The notes under the pieces are model-generated. The model was not told the DNA's origin and did no database searches. It saw only the letters and a program-made list of their open reading frames with translations. Positions 63,426 through 64,000 of a DNA stretch of 64,000 bases are shown here, piece after piece. The DNA comes from Trinickia dinghuensis. Lineage in GTDB: Bacteria; Pseudomonadota; Gammaproteobacteria; Burkholderiales; Burkholderiaceae. Location: assembly GCF_003367175.1 (NCBI RefSeq), contig NZ_QRGA01000011.1, forward strand, positions 248,001 to 312,000, in the 5' to 3' direction. Within the stretch, counting starts at the first letter, position 1, and each line of letters opens with the position of its first letter. Both the position numbers and the translations under genes were made by a program.

Positions 63426-64000
63426 ATGAAGCGCACACTCATCGCAGCGGCAGTGCTGGCAGCAGCTTCGGGCACCGCGTTCGCGCACAACGTCAAAGAC
63501 CCGTACATCTTCAACGCCACGGCCGTGTCGCAGAACGTCGGGATCGACGGTTTCGTCCGCCTGTTCGGCTGCGTCACCGTGTCGAGCACGGTTGGCGCCG
63601 TCGTCAACAATACCCAGGCGATCATGGCGAATGCGACGCTGGATCCGACCGCGCAAAGCTATTCGATGGGCGCGGTCACGACGACGTTCAATAACAACTA
63701 CAGCTCGGTGAATGACACCGGCTCCGCCAACGGCTCCAGCAAGAGCAGCGTATCGGGCTCCGCAGGATTCGCGCAAGCGTTCGAGGAATCGTCGGCCTAT
63801 GCGTACAAGAACCAAAGCAGCGCGATCTCCGGCGGCGGCTACGAGTACAGCAACCAAAAATCGAGCAGCTCGAGCAGCGATTCGCATACGTCGCAAGACG
63901 CGAGCGGCTCGCTGACGGCAAGCGGCTCGATCGGCGGCGGCTATACCTACAGTTCGGATAGCCATCATCATCACGGCAATCAGAACGGCAGCGGCAGCTT
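63426..64000 (+). CDS. exported Ser/Gly/Asn/Tyr-rich protein, 3' end cut by window edge
   Basis: At least 191 residues. Signal peptide MKRTLIAAAVLAAASGTAFA (cleavage after residue 20). The first part, about 21-85, has FNATAVSQNVGIDGFVRLFG and GAVVNNTQAIMANATL, with an Asn/Gln-spacing reminiscent of the repeats in the preceding gene. After that it is low-complexity: SSSSSSDS, GSIGGGYTYSSDSHHHH and many NxS and Tyr residues. It looks like an extracellular structural or adhesive protein. It starts 30 bp after the three-repeat gene; GGAG lies about 8 nt upstream of the ATG. The C terminus lies outside the window. Confidence 0.78.
   Translation, partial: MKRTLIAAAVLAAASGTAFAHNVKDPYIFNATAVSQNVGIDGFVRLFGCVTVSSTVGAVVNNTQAIMANATLDPTAQSYSMGAVTTTFNNNYSSVNDTGSANGSSKSSVSGSAGFAQAFEESSAYAYKNQSSAISGGGYEYSNQKSSSSSSDSHTSQDASGSLTASGSIGGGYTYSSDSHHHHGNQNGSGS

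Overview
The window is high-GC chromosomal DNA from a Burkholderiaceae bacterium (Burkholderia, Paraburkholderia, Trinickia or a close relative). This rests on gene order: plsX-fabH-fabD-fabG-acpP-fabF, then rpoE-rseA-rseB-mucD, then lepA-lepB-rnc-era-recO-pdxJ-acpS-nagZ on one strand. An RNase III with a long C-terminal tail and the moaA-mobA-moeA block beside rne fit the same family. No insertion sequence, phage gene, integrase or CRISPR array was seen.

Layout. (1) 1-19832, minus strand: transcription runs right to left through yceD-rpmF, the fatty-acid cluster, the sigma-E cluster and the lepA-to-nagZ block. Many neighbours overlap by 4 bp (recO/pdxJ, mucD/CxxC protein). (2) 20163-24716: maf and a tetrapyrrole-methylase-type protein on plus, then S49 peptidase, Rieske, HAD phosphatase and rluC on minus. 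(3) 25448-32960, plus: rne, the molybdenum-cofactor genes, a small membrane protein and an acetyltransferase. (4) 33055-39058, minus: rmuC, a 2-hydroxyacid dehydrogenase, an antiporter, a LutC-like protein and pncB. (5) 39347-43100: fdxA, two identical tRNA-Asn genes, creA, an AraC regulator and azlCD. (6) 43463-52430: an unrecognised 258-aa protein, a UvrD-like helicase, an S4 protein, a MATE exporter, a phospholipase-D-type lipoprotein, fumC and a thioesterase. (7) 52602-58705: GlxA-type regulator plus MFS transporter, a 45-codon lipoprotein gene, a winged-helix regulator and a FecR/DUF6600 protein with a repetitive tail. (8) 58855-64000: thyA, a VpsR-like sigma-54 activator, and divergent from it four genes for exported proteins running off the right edge.

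Region 8 is the most unusual part. The third exported protein carries three aligned 34-residue imperfect repeats separated by two linkers, the architecture of the Fap functional-amyloid subunits FapB and FapC. The fourth is extremely Ser/Gly/Asn/Tyr-rich. Upstream of the first gene is a GG-N10-GC (-24/-12) promoter and, about 80 bp before it, a perfect 20-bp palindrome. Together with the divergent sigma-54 activator this suggests a complete regulatory circuit for an extracellular, possibly amyloid or biofilm-matrix, system. That function is inference; the repeats, promoter and palindrome are visible in the sequence.

Other structure worth attention: a 12-bp-stem hairpin 17 nt before rnc, a terminator between acpP and fabF, a GTAAC-box palindrome upstream of rpoE, a large inverted repeat between rne and moaA, and an 11-bp tandem repeat between yceD and maf.
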